Below are positions 21,561-33,609 of a DNA stretch of 64,000 nt, piece by piece; the stretch's first letter is position 1; the number at the start of each line of letters is the position of its first letter. Both the position numbers and the translations under genes were made by a program. The DNA comes from Cryptomeria japonica. Lineage: Eukaryota > Streptophyta > Pinopsida > Cupressales > Cupressaceae. The notes under the pieces were generated by a model. The model was not told where the DNA came from. It saw only the letters and a program-made list of their open reading frames with translations, and made no database searches. The stretch lies in the NCBI RefSeq assembly GCF_030272615.1, contig NC_081411.1, positions 838,416,136-838,480,135 on the forward strand, given 5' to 3'.

Positions 21561-24500
21561 ATGGCACCTAAGAGAGAATTTTCTGGGAAAGTCAATTATC
21601 TAGAGAGGGCCATTTGTGATGATTTTCTTCAGTAGTTGACGTTGTCAACTAATTAGGCATCGAAAGAAAAAGAATTAGTGCCTAGAGCTCCTCGTTTGAA
21701 AATAGGAGAAGGGCTATATGATAAGGGTAATTAGTTGAGAGATTCACAAGTTGAATTATCTGGGTTTGGGTTATTTAAGGTTGGATTTGGAATGAGGAAT
21801 TCTCTAGCCCCGCAAAATAGCATCTGGGAATTAGATGTAGGGAAGTTGGTAGTCCTAGGGGTATTTATGGACATGGATCTGTTGACCCAAATTGCACTTA
21901 ATTATGATCCAGTCACAAGAAGCATTCGAGATATAAATGGAAAAGCCCTTATTGAGATTAATACTGAAGAGTTCAGAAGTGCTTTTGGGCTAAATGAGTT
22001 TACAAATTTTCTTGAACCCATAAAATTCAAATCATTAGCTCAAGTATACAGTGCACAGAGGAATCATCTTAGGAGTGGGCCTCTTAAGGAATTTTTTGTG
22101 AAGATAGGTGGGTTGACTATTGTAGGACCCAACACAAAAGAGCCCTTCTCATTAAATTTGTTCACCCTTCCCTTGTAGTAACATTTGATTATGCTTCTTT
22201 CATTGCTGATGCTATCCATGGGGGGTTAGTAGGAATAAGGAATGGAAAGGTGGATAGGCCTTTCGAATGGTACTCACTCCTGATGCATCTATTTCTGTTC
22301 AAAGGAGGTGATTAATTTTCCAGTGGACTGGACCTTATGAAAGAGAAGGAAGTAGAAAAGATGCCAGTGCAACTATGGAGTACTATCTTGTCATGGGATA
22401 GAGAGGATGCTAGTTTCTTGAAGTTTGATAAATATTTTGCATCCAAGATCAGGACTCTCCTCTGCTCGGAGAACCTAAGAATCGCCAAGGTTCTTTTGGA
22501 ATTCATTAGACCAAAAGAATTTGCAGAGAGCAGAAAGATTGTTCACAATTGTGGTGACATTTATATGTACCCAGTCTCAATAGTTTTTAGAGTTTTTGGT
22601 TTTAGAGGAACTCTATTCTTGTTGCCCTATTAGGTCCCTCTCAAAATGGGAATTGGAGAAGTCCTTAGACAAATTGGTAGTGTACAAGAGGTAGAACTGA
22701 CACGCAGGGGTAAAGGAACTATTTTCCCTACGTTTAGCATAGCCCACCAATTTGTAATAACTAAAGGAGGTTGGAATTGTTTTGAGGATTTTCTCAAACC
22801 TTATCATTTGTCAACTATAATATCTACGTGTGTCGATCCAGAAGATTTCTTTAATGGCATGTTTAGAAAGAGAGCAGCATGCAGAGGTAGACCCCATCAA
22901 TTTTAGTTTCCTGAAGACCCCATTAGAAATGAGTTTGATTTAGATGAGAAAGATCTGAGGAAGGAGAAATGGGTGGCTTATAAGAAATCCTTAGACTTTG
23001 TGCATTAGTTTGATGCCAACTATGACCCATTGTCTAGCTTTTTCCCTCTAGAGGAGAAAATAAAGTTTTTAATTGTTTGCTTTGAGGAAGTGATGCAGAC
23101 CCTGAAGGGGAAGAGGGAAGCTGTGATTAAAAGAAACCCTGCAAAGGCAAGAATGATTCTAAGTAGGTCTGACTCCACCAAAGTAATCCCTCCTAGTGAC
23201 TACACCTTGCACAAGAAATCTAGTTATAGTGTGTTGATGCCTACAACAGGGGAGCCCTCTACCTCCAAAGGAAAGAGGAAGATACAAGATGTTATTGACA
23301 TTCAAGAGAGCCCTAAAAGGCAGAGAGTAGGAAAAGAGGTACAATCTATTACACCTTTGTACTCTCCATCCTAATCCCCTATCCACATAGGAGATGAGGA
23401 AGCTACAGGTGAGCAACTTTTACAGTTGGGCAGTTTAGGGGAAATTTCCTACACATATGATGAGATAGAGGAAGGAATGCCAGAAGAACCCCTTGCTAGT
23501 GAAATGGACATTACCACCACTAAAATTAAAGGCTAGGAGTTGGATTCTGAGATAAAGCAAGCCAATGATGTTTTCTTGGTTGACAACAATTTTGTTACCT
23601 CAAGAGCATTTATGCAGTTTGTATGGAAACAAAATATAGATAAATACAATGCAAGATGCAAGAAGAGAAAATGTGAGCAGCCTAATAAAGATCCATCTTT
23701 GGTAGAGGAAGAAATAAAATAGGAAATGATGGAAGAATTTAGGACCATCACTCTTGAGCAAGGAAGAGATATGGTGGCACAAGCTAGAGTGCTTATTCTC
23801 CCTGAGTGGGACATAGTAGATGCCCTGGTTCTGGAGGCAGTAAGGAAAGAAGCCAAGCCCATGGAGGGAATCACTTTTAGCAAGGATAATGCTGCACTCA
23901 TCATGTGGTCTCTCAAGAGAGATGAGAGTAAGAGAAGCAAAGATACCCCAGGGTCAAGCTACCTTGGTGGAATGATAGTGAAGAGAGTGCAGAACACAAG
24001 GGTGGTAGAAACTGCTAGTACTGTGCTAGAAACTACAAAATTTAGTGTTGCAGTAGCAGAAAAGGAGGCCAACGAGAAGGAAGACCTCCAAGTCAAGTTG
24101 GAGACAATTTTGAAGGCCTATAACAGTCTTAAGGAAGAGGTAAGAGGTAGAGATAGCATCATTGCTAAGCTGCAAAGCCATTTGACAGGACAGTACCATC
24201 AAGGTGAGTCTTCAACACTAATGATCTCCTCTTCTCCTACAAGACCTCCACTACCAGCCCCATCATTGAGTTCCCACCATCTCTAGCACCCTCCAGCTCC
24301 CAGATGATTGAGATTACTCCTCAAGTGCTAGAGAATTTGAAATAGGCTCAGGCCCTGTATGCCAAGAAATATGAGGATAAAGTAAGAGCTACTATTTCAA
24401 TTTTTGGAGATACAATGAGTGCTTCATTGCTATATAGTAATATAAGCAATATTTTGGAAATGAGGAATGAGCTCAATGGAGATAAAGCCATTCTAACACC

Positions 24501-25098
24501 TATTTTTGACAAATGGAGGCCTAGAGAGCATGACTTGGAGTCTATTTGTGCCTCTTATGATGAATCAGGGGCCAATCCTATCATCAAATCCACTTGTGAT
24601 ACCACCAAAGATCTAGTGAAACTAGCAGAAGGGGTGGATAATGCTGATAGGCAAATTAACTTGTACAAAAAGGAATATACTGATCAGGTTTTTGAGTTGC
24701 TCCCAAGAGTTTTTGCTAGCCCAGATCAACTAAAGGACAAACAATTATGGATTAAGGAATTAGAGGCCAAAATATCAGCTAGAATTAAAGGAATTGTTGA
24801 TCTAGATGATGATTCCTTCTTTGTTGTAACAATTTAGGAGATAGAGAAAATCAAATCTCATTATGGTTTTCTCAATTCAGAAGTCAACAAGATGAGAAAT
24901 TCCTGGAAATGGTTGACCAAGGCTAAGACAAAAGTGATTCATTTCACCGGGCCAACTAATGATGTGTACAATAAGTGGACAACAAAATATACCATCCAGG
25001 ATGTAGAGTAGTTAGAAGACATTGCAACCGAACAACAAGTAGAAGAAGCTGCAGAGGTCGAAAAGGACTTGTAACCGTTTTTGCAAAAAGTTTTGTAA
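21561..25098 (+). pseudogene. E2 LTR-encoded ORF, 5' LTR copy
   Basis: It starts at ATG 21561 (MAPKREFSGKVNYL) and ends at TAA 25096. This copy is broken by the 106-bp deletion near 22170, which shifts the frame, and by several TAG codons. It again changes frame near 24204-24286, where an 83-nt GT...AG stretch would restore it. At the codon that is TAA at 35647 in the 3' copy, this copy has CAA. TAG codons at 23720 and 24835 are shared with the 3' copy, so they were already in the parent or arose before the LTRs diverged. The product is not recognised; see the fuller 3' LTR copy. Confidence 0.75.
24204..24286 (+). other. Candidate 83-nt intron in LTR ORF (5' LTR copy)
   Basis: The donor is CAAG|GTGAGT and the acceptor CTCTAG|CACC. 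The interior is pyrimidine-rich with a CTAAT near the donor. Removing 83 nt joins the upstream and downstream frames exactly. The same sequence is at 39764-39846 in the 3' LTR. Confidence 0.45.
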
Positions 25099-26020
25099 CT
25101 TCTTCTTGAACAACAAATGATTGTAACGAATTCTCTTAGGAAATTCTGAAGCTATGTGCATCCATATTGGTATAAATGGATACCAAGACTAGTAAAAAAA
25201 GAGGATCACAAAGAAATGTAAGAAAACACTGCAGAAATTTATCTGAGCTTTTCTAAGAGTAATGGAGAATATTCAAAAGTTTATGTAATACTTTTCTTCA
25301 AAATATATCAATATAAAGACCATTGGTTTTGAGTAAAACTTTGTGTCATCTTTGAATGTGCTTGCAGTTGTTTATTGTTTCATTCTGAATAATCCAAGGT
25401 TATTTCGTTTGAATGGGGATTGTAAGGCAATTTTTAGTAGATGTGCTCTCTAGTTTTTCTCTTTAGCAGGGGAATTAAATATGCAGGGATCACCTCTACT
25501 AGTAAATTCTTCATAGGATATTTTGAATCTTGATGAGCATAATTTGATTTGGTGTGCATAAATTCTCATGTATGTTAGGCATGTATAGAGATTAAAAGAA
25601 GCCAAACCAATGGGATGTGTAGGGATATTTTATTTGAGGAGTATTGTTTGAATTTAGATGACTTTGTGACCTTGGATAAGGAACTAGTATAGATCAAGGT
25701 TGTCTATTGCATGTTTTGTAGATCAAAATACTGAATATGAATATAATTTTCATTCCTTTGTTTCCATTGGTTTCAAGGTTATTAGATCCACTGGTTTTCT
25801 GGACTGGTTTGATATGAATTTATCTTTTGAAAGTGTGAATTTAGTTCACAAAGGTATACCCACCTGGACTCTGAGTAAGTCCAAAGTGTAGAAGGTTAAA
25901 TCAAACCTTGTCATATGTTGTCCTAAGAGTTTCCTTCCCTTTAATATCTCTTCTACACAGAGTTTAAATCATTTTATTATAAGGATGTTGAGGTGAATCA
26001 GATTTTGAAGAGAACAAAAG

Positions 26021-26038
26021 TGGTGACTCTGCTGGGGA
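26021..26038 (+). other. E2 primer binding site (Tat type)
   Basis: TGGTGACTCTGCTGGGGA lies four bases after the 5' LTR. It looks like a C-to-T-decayed form of the TGGCGACTCC...GGGGA tRNA-Arg-type site that I recall from Tat/Ogre elements. Confidence 0.8.
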
Positions 26039-26293
26039 GTAAATGAATTGTTAAAAGTTGTTGGTTAAGAAAGGTTTGATTCATATTGTGGTGTCCTAGA
26101 TGGGATAAGTCACATTGAGAATCCAGGAGTAGATTTTATGCTTGAATTTGTAAGGAAAATCATTGTGTTGTGGAATTGAAGTCTTCCATTCTAAGATTGT
26201 TTTCATAATTCCCATATTCTTGTGGGTGGTGACTCTGTTATATTGGAACCAGTCCTTGTGAATTATAAATCATTTCAAAAGAAAACAAGCGTA

Positions 26294-28717
26294 ATGCAAG
26301 GAGGAAAGAACACTAGATCATTCATGAAGAAGCATCCTCATGAAACTTTGTAGGAAGGTTTACCGAAGTAGTCATGAAAGGGACAGAAGAGATCTGTGCT
26401 ACATGAGCCATCAAACACTGCTTGGGTACAAAAGAACAATAATACTAGTAAGATGCCTGATTGACCTATTTATACAAAGTCTAATTCATCTTCCAGAGAT
26501 TCAGAACATGATATATTAGGTTTCCATTTAGGATTGTTTGGAAATATTGATAATGCACTTATTTTAAATCAAGATTTGTCCCATGTTAGTGTTTCTGGAA
26601 GAGATAGGACTAGTTCAAATGCAATTAGACACTCTGTGCCTAGAACAATAGATGGAAACATTAGTTTGATTGACATAGACCAAGTCAATATGTCAAACTC
26701 TGAGGAAAATTTCCCTGATGAAGATAAAGTGTCCCAAGAAATTGAAGATCTAAACAAAAGAGTTCACCATCTAATTTCCTTAAGAGCTCAAAAGGAAGCA
26801 AATACGGAGAAAGAGGTTAAGGCTAAATTAATGGAGAGAGACAAGCTTCTTAGACAGATAGCTGATCTTGAGGTATTGGCCAAAGAAAAAGAAAAGAGTG
26901 ATGAAGAAGGCCTTGTGATTAGAGAAATTCTGATCCCCAAGGCTAAGCCAACATATAGGTCAGTAGTCCAACCAAACAGGGAAGTATTCAGTGACTCTTA
27001 GCTTCCTAGGACTACTGTGGATAAAGGAAAACAAAAATGGGTGGATGATGGAACTAGATCTAAAACTGCAGAGGAGATTTCTCATAGGTTGTCTGCACAT
27101 GAGAGAGAAATGGAAAGGATGAGGAAAGAAAAGGAGGATCTCCAAATGGAACTAGAGAAAGCCAAATTAGAAGCAACAAATTAGGAATTAGAAAGAAAAA
27201 TTAGTTACTTAAAGGCTCCCCCCATCACGTTTCCATTAGAAGATCTGAATAAGCTTGATCCTCAACAAATTTCCCTTCCCCCTATTAAAATTCAACCTAC
27301 AGTGCTTGCTAATGTAGCATCAGTGAGTCAAATCCCTATGAATAGTCACCATACCCAAATATCTCAGCCTCCAGTTCCAACAATTAGAATGAACATGGGA
27401 AATACTAATGCTATTACCCCTTTTCAAAGGAGACCAATCAATTTAGAATAATATAGACAATTGTTCTTTGATGAGGTCCTAGGATATCCAAATCATGTTC
27501 CTACTGAGTTAAGAGATAGGCTCCATAAATTTGCTGGGAACAATGCCATTAGTGCTGAGGAACATCTAAAATCTTTTGGGGATCTAATAAATGATTATGA
27601 GATAGTGGATGAAGATGTCATCATGAAATTGTTTGTTCAATCCCTGGTTGATGATGCAAGAGATTAGCTCTGAGGTCTTCTAGTTAATAGCATAGGATCA
27701 TGGGAGGAATTTAAAAATTGTTTTCAAGACCAGTATGGTGATAAGACTAATGTGAGCTTTATGCTCAATAAATTCAATAACATCAAAAAGTCTGATAATG
27801 AAATGGTCACTGATTTCAATGCTGGATTCCAAAAAGCCATGCACAGATTGTATCAAGTGATGAGATTAGATGATAACATGTGTTTAAATACTTATTACAA
27901 TGCATTTGATTCTAAGATGGCCTATATCCTGAGAGATAAGAATCCACATAACTTGAGAGATGCTTTTAGAATTTCCCTAAATGTAGAAAGTAATAGAAAA
28001 GCATCCAAGAAGTTAGGAAGAAGAGCAAATGGTAGATTATGGCAGGAAACAAAATAGCAACCTAATAAAGTTGCTAAGGAGGATGATAAGATAGAGAAAT
28101 TGGTTATTGCGATGAAGGATCTAACTGCCAAGGTAAACAAAAATGACAAACTTCATTATAACTGGCAAGATAGACCCCCTAGATTGCATGACATGCCATA
28201 TAATACCAACTAGAAAGATGGAAAACTCCAAAATGAGAAGCCTAAGATTGCCCAAAATCAGGACAGTCCAGATCCCTTGAAAGGGAAAACTATCCATAAT
28301 ATAGAAAATACTCCTTGGTGTATTTATTGCGATGGACCACATTCTCCTCATCAGTGTGCAGTGGCTCAAGCTCTAGAAGAATCTATGAGACAAAAAGCTA
28401 AGCCTAACATCAATATGTTTGAAACTATCATAGAAAGTGATGAGGAGTCTGTGCAAAGTGAATACAGTGATGTGCTAGATAATGAAAGGTTTGTTCAAGG
28501 AAAACTAACCTTAGATTGGCATCCTACATTGAATGTGGTGACAATTGAGGATGAAAAGGTTCATCTTAGAAGGCCTAGTGAGGAAGAAGTCAAAAATCTC
28601 ACTAAACCCGCCATTGCCAAAGCAAAACACAACTATAACTTGAGGAGCACCAAGAAGGACACTAATCAGGGTGAACCTGGTTCTATGTTCATAAAAGAGG
28701 TCACTAAAAAGGGGTAG
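26294..28717 (+). pseudogene. E2 gag
   Basis: One frame runs from the ATG at 26294 (MQGGKNTRSF) to TAG 28715, with about nine internal TAG/TGA codons. The N-terminal part contains a coiled-coil-like stretch (EIEDLNKRVHHLISL and on, about 26740-26900, and again at about 27100-27200). Next come a Pro-rich linker and the capsid region (about 27450-28010, with SFGDLINDYEI and WEEFKNCFQDQYG). A compact zinc knuckle WCIYCDGPHSPHQC (CX2CX3HX4C) is near 28315. The start is chosen as the first ATG in frame 256 bp after the primer site and is uncertain. Confidence 0.82.
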
Positions 28718-31700
28718 CAGGTAGTACTACTAGTGTTCCTAGGATTGGTCAAGAAAAGAAGGAATAGGTCAAAGATGTACCCAAGAGTATAGATACTGGT
28801 GACATACAAGGAGATACCACAGTGAAAAAGGCAAGTCAACTTAAGACAAAAAGAGTTAGAGCTAGTATTGAAACAAGCAATAGTTCTACATTTGACATGG
28901 CTCAAGCTCTTACTCAAATGAAGGTCATTGTCCCATTAGTAGAACTACTAAAGATTAAAGAACATAGGGATGCAGCCTTGTCTTTATTTTCTACTATATT
29001 TGATAGTGACACAGTCTTACCCACCAATTCAGCTAGAATTGGAAAGGATCAAGATTTCCAAACCCTAGAGTTTTATGTTGGAACCACTATCACTCAAGAG
29101 CCTTCACAGGTAGACCCTTTCTATGTTACTTTGTTAGTAAACAACTAGTTGATTAAAAACTGCATGATATATTCAGGAGCTACTGCTAATGTAATGCCCT
29201 ATGGTGTTATGAAAGAATTAGGATTGTTAGTAACCACTATGTATGGGAAATTCTATGCCATAGATAACAGGGAAGTACCTATGATAGGTACAATGAAATA
29301 TGTTGAGGTAAAAATAGCAGCATTCAATGAGGCAACCTATAAAATGGATGTTATTGTTACTAATACCAAACCCCATTATGGTATGTTACTTTCTAGGCAA
29401 TGGGCAGCAGTAGTAGGAGGAAATGTTCAATTGGACTTATCCTATGCCACCATTCCAATCAATGGAAATCAGGTCAAATTGTACAGAGAGCCACGAGCTC
29501 CTAGGGTAATTGAAAATGTAGACCCTAATATGCTCAATTGCATGATTGATGTAGACCTTGACAACTTTAGACTTCAACCAATTTTACCCCAATTGAAGAA
29601 TACTGACTCCATCATGATCGAATTAGAAGCACAATAGTGTGGTTTATGGTAGATTTATTTTGATGGAGCTTTCTCTAAAGAAGGATCTGGAGCAGGGGTT
29701 CCTTTTGTATCCCCATCAGGTATAACTTTCAAGTATTCATTCTTACTGGCCTTCCAATGCACAAATAACACTGCAGAGTATGAAGCTCTATTGCTGGGGC
29801 TTGAAGTTGGAAAGAAGCATGGAATCTAGCTGTTAAGAGTGTTAGGGGATTCAGAATTGGTTGTATCTCAGGTGAGAGCCAAATATGCATCCAAGAATGA
29901 TAGATTAAAGAGATATAAGCATGCAGTTTGGGATGTTATTGAGCATTTCAGTGCATTTTCTATTAATTGGATAGAACAGTCAAAGAATATTATGGTAGAT
30001 TTCTTAGCTAATGTTGCCTTGAAGAATGATGATGCAACATTAACCATTATTTCCACTGTGGAAATAAAATCTCGGCCTGCTATTCCTGACAATGTGTACA
30101 ATTGGCAAGTTTTTGCTGATGATGAAGACATTCTTATGTTCATCCAATGTGTTGATGATTATGATGGATAGAAGATTGATTGTAATGCATTGGTGGAGGC
30201 GATTGATAATAGAGAAATAGTGTTTGAAAATGAGTTGGTCCAGTTGGAAACCAATGAAATACCTAAAGGGCTAGTAGAGCTGGAAAGCATGTTCAGTTAT
30301 AATGATAGTCACTTACATTAGCAGTCTACCACCAAGTTGGAAGAGCTAGAGGAGGTAAACCTGGGGACTAAATCATCCCCTAAGTTAGTATACATTGGAA
30401 AGAAATTACCCCCTCATGTTAGGACTAACCTTATTAATTTATTGAAGAAGTATAAACATGTTTTTACTTGGTCTTATGAGGACCTAAAGGCGTATAGACA
30501 AGATCTTTTTTAGCATGAAGTTCCTCTACTTCCAGATGCTAAGCCTTTCAGACAGAAATAGAGGCCCATCAATCCCCTATTAGAAACTAAAATGCAGCAA
30601 GAGTTGAATAAATTGAGAGAAGGGGGGATTATCAAACCAATAAGGCATTCTTCATGGGTCTCTAATCTAGTCCCAGTAAGAAAGAAAAATGGGGACATTA
30701 GATTGTGTGTAGATTTCATAAATTTAAATGTTGCCTCTTTGAAAGATAACTACTCTTCCCCAAATATGGAAGCCATTCTACAGAGAGTGATAGGATGTGA
30801 CCTTTTATCCATGATGGACGGTTTTTCAGGATACAATCAAGTGTTAGTGAAGGAATCTGAACAGTTTAAAACTGCCTTCACTACTCCATGGGGAACATAT
30901 GTCTATGTGAGAATGCCATTCGGGTTGAAAAATGTTGGAGCTACATTTCAGAGAGCCATGGATGTAACCTTAAAAGAATTCATTAATATCATCATGGTGG
31001 TTTATCAAGATGATTTAACCTATTTCTCCAAAAGGGTTGATGATCATTGTGGACATTTGGAAAAGGTGTTCAATAAAGCTTTGGAATTTGGTGTGTCACT
31101 AGATCCCAAGAAATGCCATTTTGGAGTCACAGAAGGAAAACTATTGGGACACATTGTTTCCAAGGAAGGGGTAAGGATAGACCCTAAAAGAATTGAAGCA
31201 ATAAATAAGGTGTCTGAACCTAAGAATGTAAAAGGTATTCAATCTTTTCTAGGCAAAGTGAATTTTGTTAGGAGATTCATTGCAAACTTTGCAGAGATAG
31301 TGAAGCCTATTGTCAAGTTGCTTAAGAAGGATACCAAATTTTGTTGGAATCAAGAAGCCTCAAAGGTTTTTGCTGAAATTAAGAAGGCCATTTAGGAAGC
31401 ACCAGTGCTAAAATCTCCTGATTATAGTAAGCCTTTTTCTCTATTTTCCTTTGCTTCATATCATACAGTAGCTGCAGTATTGTTACAAAAGGACAATGAG
31501 GGATATGAACATCCCATAGCCTTCTATAGTAAGTCTTTGTAGGTGGCAGAATTGAAATATGAGACCATGGAAAAATAAGCTTATGTTTTGGTCAAAGTTG
31601 TCAAGGCTTTTAGGCCATATCTGGTGAATGCAAATATCATTGCCTATGCCCCACATGCTGTAGTTAAGGATATTTTGTCCCAGTCAGAGGTTACAAGGAA

Positions 31701-33129
31701 AAGATGTAGATGGATTAATAGAATCCAAGAATTTGACTTGGAGATAAAGATTACCAAATTGGTAAGAGGTTTAGGTTTGGCTAAACTCATGACTGAGTCC
31801 AATCTTATGAATGTTGAAATACATAATGTTGAAGTCAGAGATACTTCAGTCACTAGCATTGAAAGGCAACCTTGGTACTCAGAGATAGTCAAATTCCTAA
31901 TAGATGTTGCATTCTCAGAAGGAATGACACATAGTTAAAAAAGAACTCTGAATCTCAAGTCACAAAAATATGTGCTCATTCAGGGTGATCTGTTCTAGAG
32001 GAAAAGAGATGGAGAATTACTAATGTGTTTGGATGAATTCTAGGCTAAACGAGTATTGACTAAAATGCATGATGGAGTATGTGGAGGCCACTACTCTTCT
32101 AAGACCACTGCTGGTAAGATAATCCGGGCTGGATACTATTGGCCCACTTTATTTAAAGATACTCATGCATATGTTCGAAAATGTGACCCATGTCAGAAAT
32201 TCTCATCCAAGCTAAAGTATGAAGGAGCCTTACCCCTAAATCCAGTCTCTATAGAAGCTCCTTTTGTCTAGTGGGGCATTGATTTTATTGGAGAGATTGT
32301 TGAGAGGTCAGGGAGAGGTCACAGATGGATCATAGTAGCCATTTATTATTTCACAAAATGGATAGAAGCTATTCCTACAAGAAGGGCTACAAGTAAGGTT
32401 GTCATTGATTTCCTAATGAATAATATTGTAACTAGATTTGGAATACCTGCAAAATTGGTGATGGATAATGCCATGTGTTTCAGATTAGAAGAGTTTGTAG
32501 GCTTTTGTACCAGTCATGGAATAATCATGTCTTACTCTTCACCTTATCACCCTTAGGGGAATGGACAAGCATAATCCATCAATAAAAGTCTTTTGAATAT
32601 CATCAAAAAAATCTTGGAAGAAAATAAAAGATCTTGGGATTAGAAATTGAAGTTAGCTTTGTGGGCAGATAGAATAATAGTTAAAAGGGCTATTGGAATG
32701 TCCCCTTTTGAACTGGTCTATGGAGCTCAGGTCAGATTGCCAAAGAATAATCTTCTTCTAGTTTACAAGTTCTTGCAAATGAGGATATGGAGCTATCTGA
32801 ACCTATGGAAGATTGAATGATCCAAATTGTGGAGGTGGAAGAGCTCAGAGCTTTAGCTCACAAAAGAATTTAGAAGATCCAATTGCAATCCAAATACCTT
32901 TTTGATAAAAGAACATCATTAAGGAAGTTTCAAATTGATGACATGGTTCTTCAATGGAATGCAAAAGGACAAGACAAGGGAAAACATAAAAAAATTTGAA
33001 TCATTATGGGGTGGCCCTTTTGTGGTCTATGACATAAATGGTAAGGATTCATATTTTGTGAAGAATATGAATGATGAAGTATAGGAATTTCCAGTGCATG
33101 GACAATTCTTGAATCATTATTTCTCTTGA
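28708..33129 (+). pseudogene. E2 pol: protease, archaeal-type RNase H, RT, RNase H, integrase
   Basis: The frame is -1 relative to gag, joined at an A5G4 run (28706-28714). Order: protease (about 29161-29460), where the catalytic DSG is YSGAT and GMLLSRQW is kept; archaeal-type RNase H (about 29650-30030) with all four acidic residues (YFDGAF, TAEYEALL, LGDSEL, MVDFLANV); reverse transcriptase (about 30420-31380) with intact YQDD (31003-31014); an RNase H whose usual TDAS is SFAS (about 31430-31800); integrase (about 32056-32750) with HHCC, DFIG and MDNA, where the last catalytic Glu codon is TAA in GQA*S. Frameshifts occur near 32755 and 32990. Putting a second RNase H before RT is unusual. 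Confidence 0.88.
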
Positions 33130-33274
33130 TGTCCATGCACACTAGGTCCTTGTTTGTACATATTTTGTTTCTTCCTTGTTTGTTCTATTTGGGTCTGTGT
33201 TTTGGTCGGTTTCTCCAGAGTTTCTAAGTTTTCTTGCATTGATCTTGTGATCAACCATCCCCAGTTAGAACCGC
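33130..33274. other. E2 tail between pol and 3' LTR
   Basis: This is 145 bp of T-rich sequence. I see no clear polypurine tract next to the 3' LTR start, unlike E1, E3 and E4. Confidence 0.5.
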
Positions 33275-33609
33275 TATTGTCAATATTTAAAAAATGGGTT
33301 TTCCTTTCCCATAATTGGCTATGATTTTGAAATTTTGAATTAGACATTTTCACTTGCTTCAACTCTGTGTAAAGTCTTAGGAGTTTAGGGTTTTTAGTTT
33401 TAAAATCGCTCAATGTGTTATCAAAAACGCTCTGGTTTCTATTTCTTTGTTACTTTTTCCACTTATGTAATGGGTCTTGGGGTTGTAGGAAGTGTCCCCC
33501 CTTTGTCATTTACCTAGGCGGTCATGTGAATTAATTGTATAATTTTACGCCTTATGTCTTTTCCTCCTAATGTTGTCGAGCCCACTAAGTTGTGCGCAAC
33601 TCTCAAATG

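Larger units (their letters stand above)
19399..26016 (+). repeat. E2 5' LTR (6618 bp)
   Basis: It starts TGTTGTCACTG and ends GAAGAGAACA before the primer site. The first 2.2 kb holds eight degenerate copies of a module containing GCTATTTCGC. The middle (21561-25098) is the LTR ORF. The last 0.9 kb is non-coding. Against the 3' LTR it has a 106-bp deletion near 22170, where the 3' copy continues for 106 bp more between TTCACC and GTAGTA. Confidence 0.93.

Noticed and set aside
28700-28720. A classical heptanucleotide -1 frameshift signal at the E2 gag/pol junction
   Set aside because: The bases T AAA AAG do not fit the X XXY YYZ rule, so only the frame change itself is reported.
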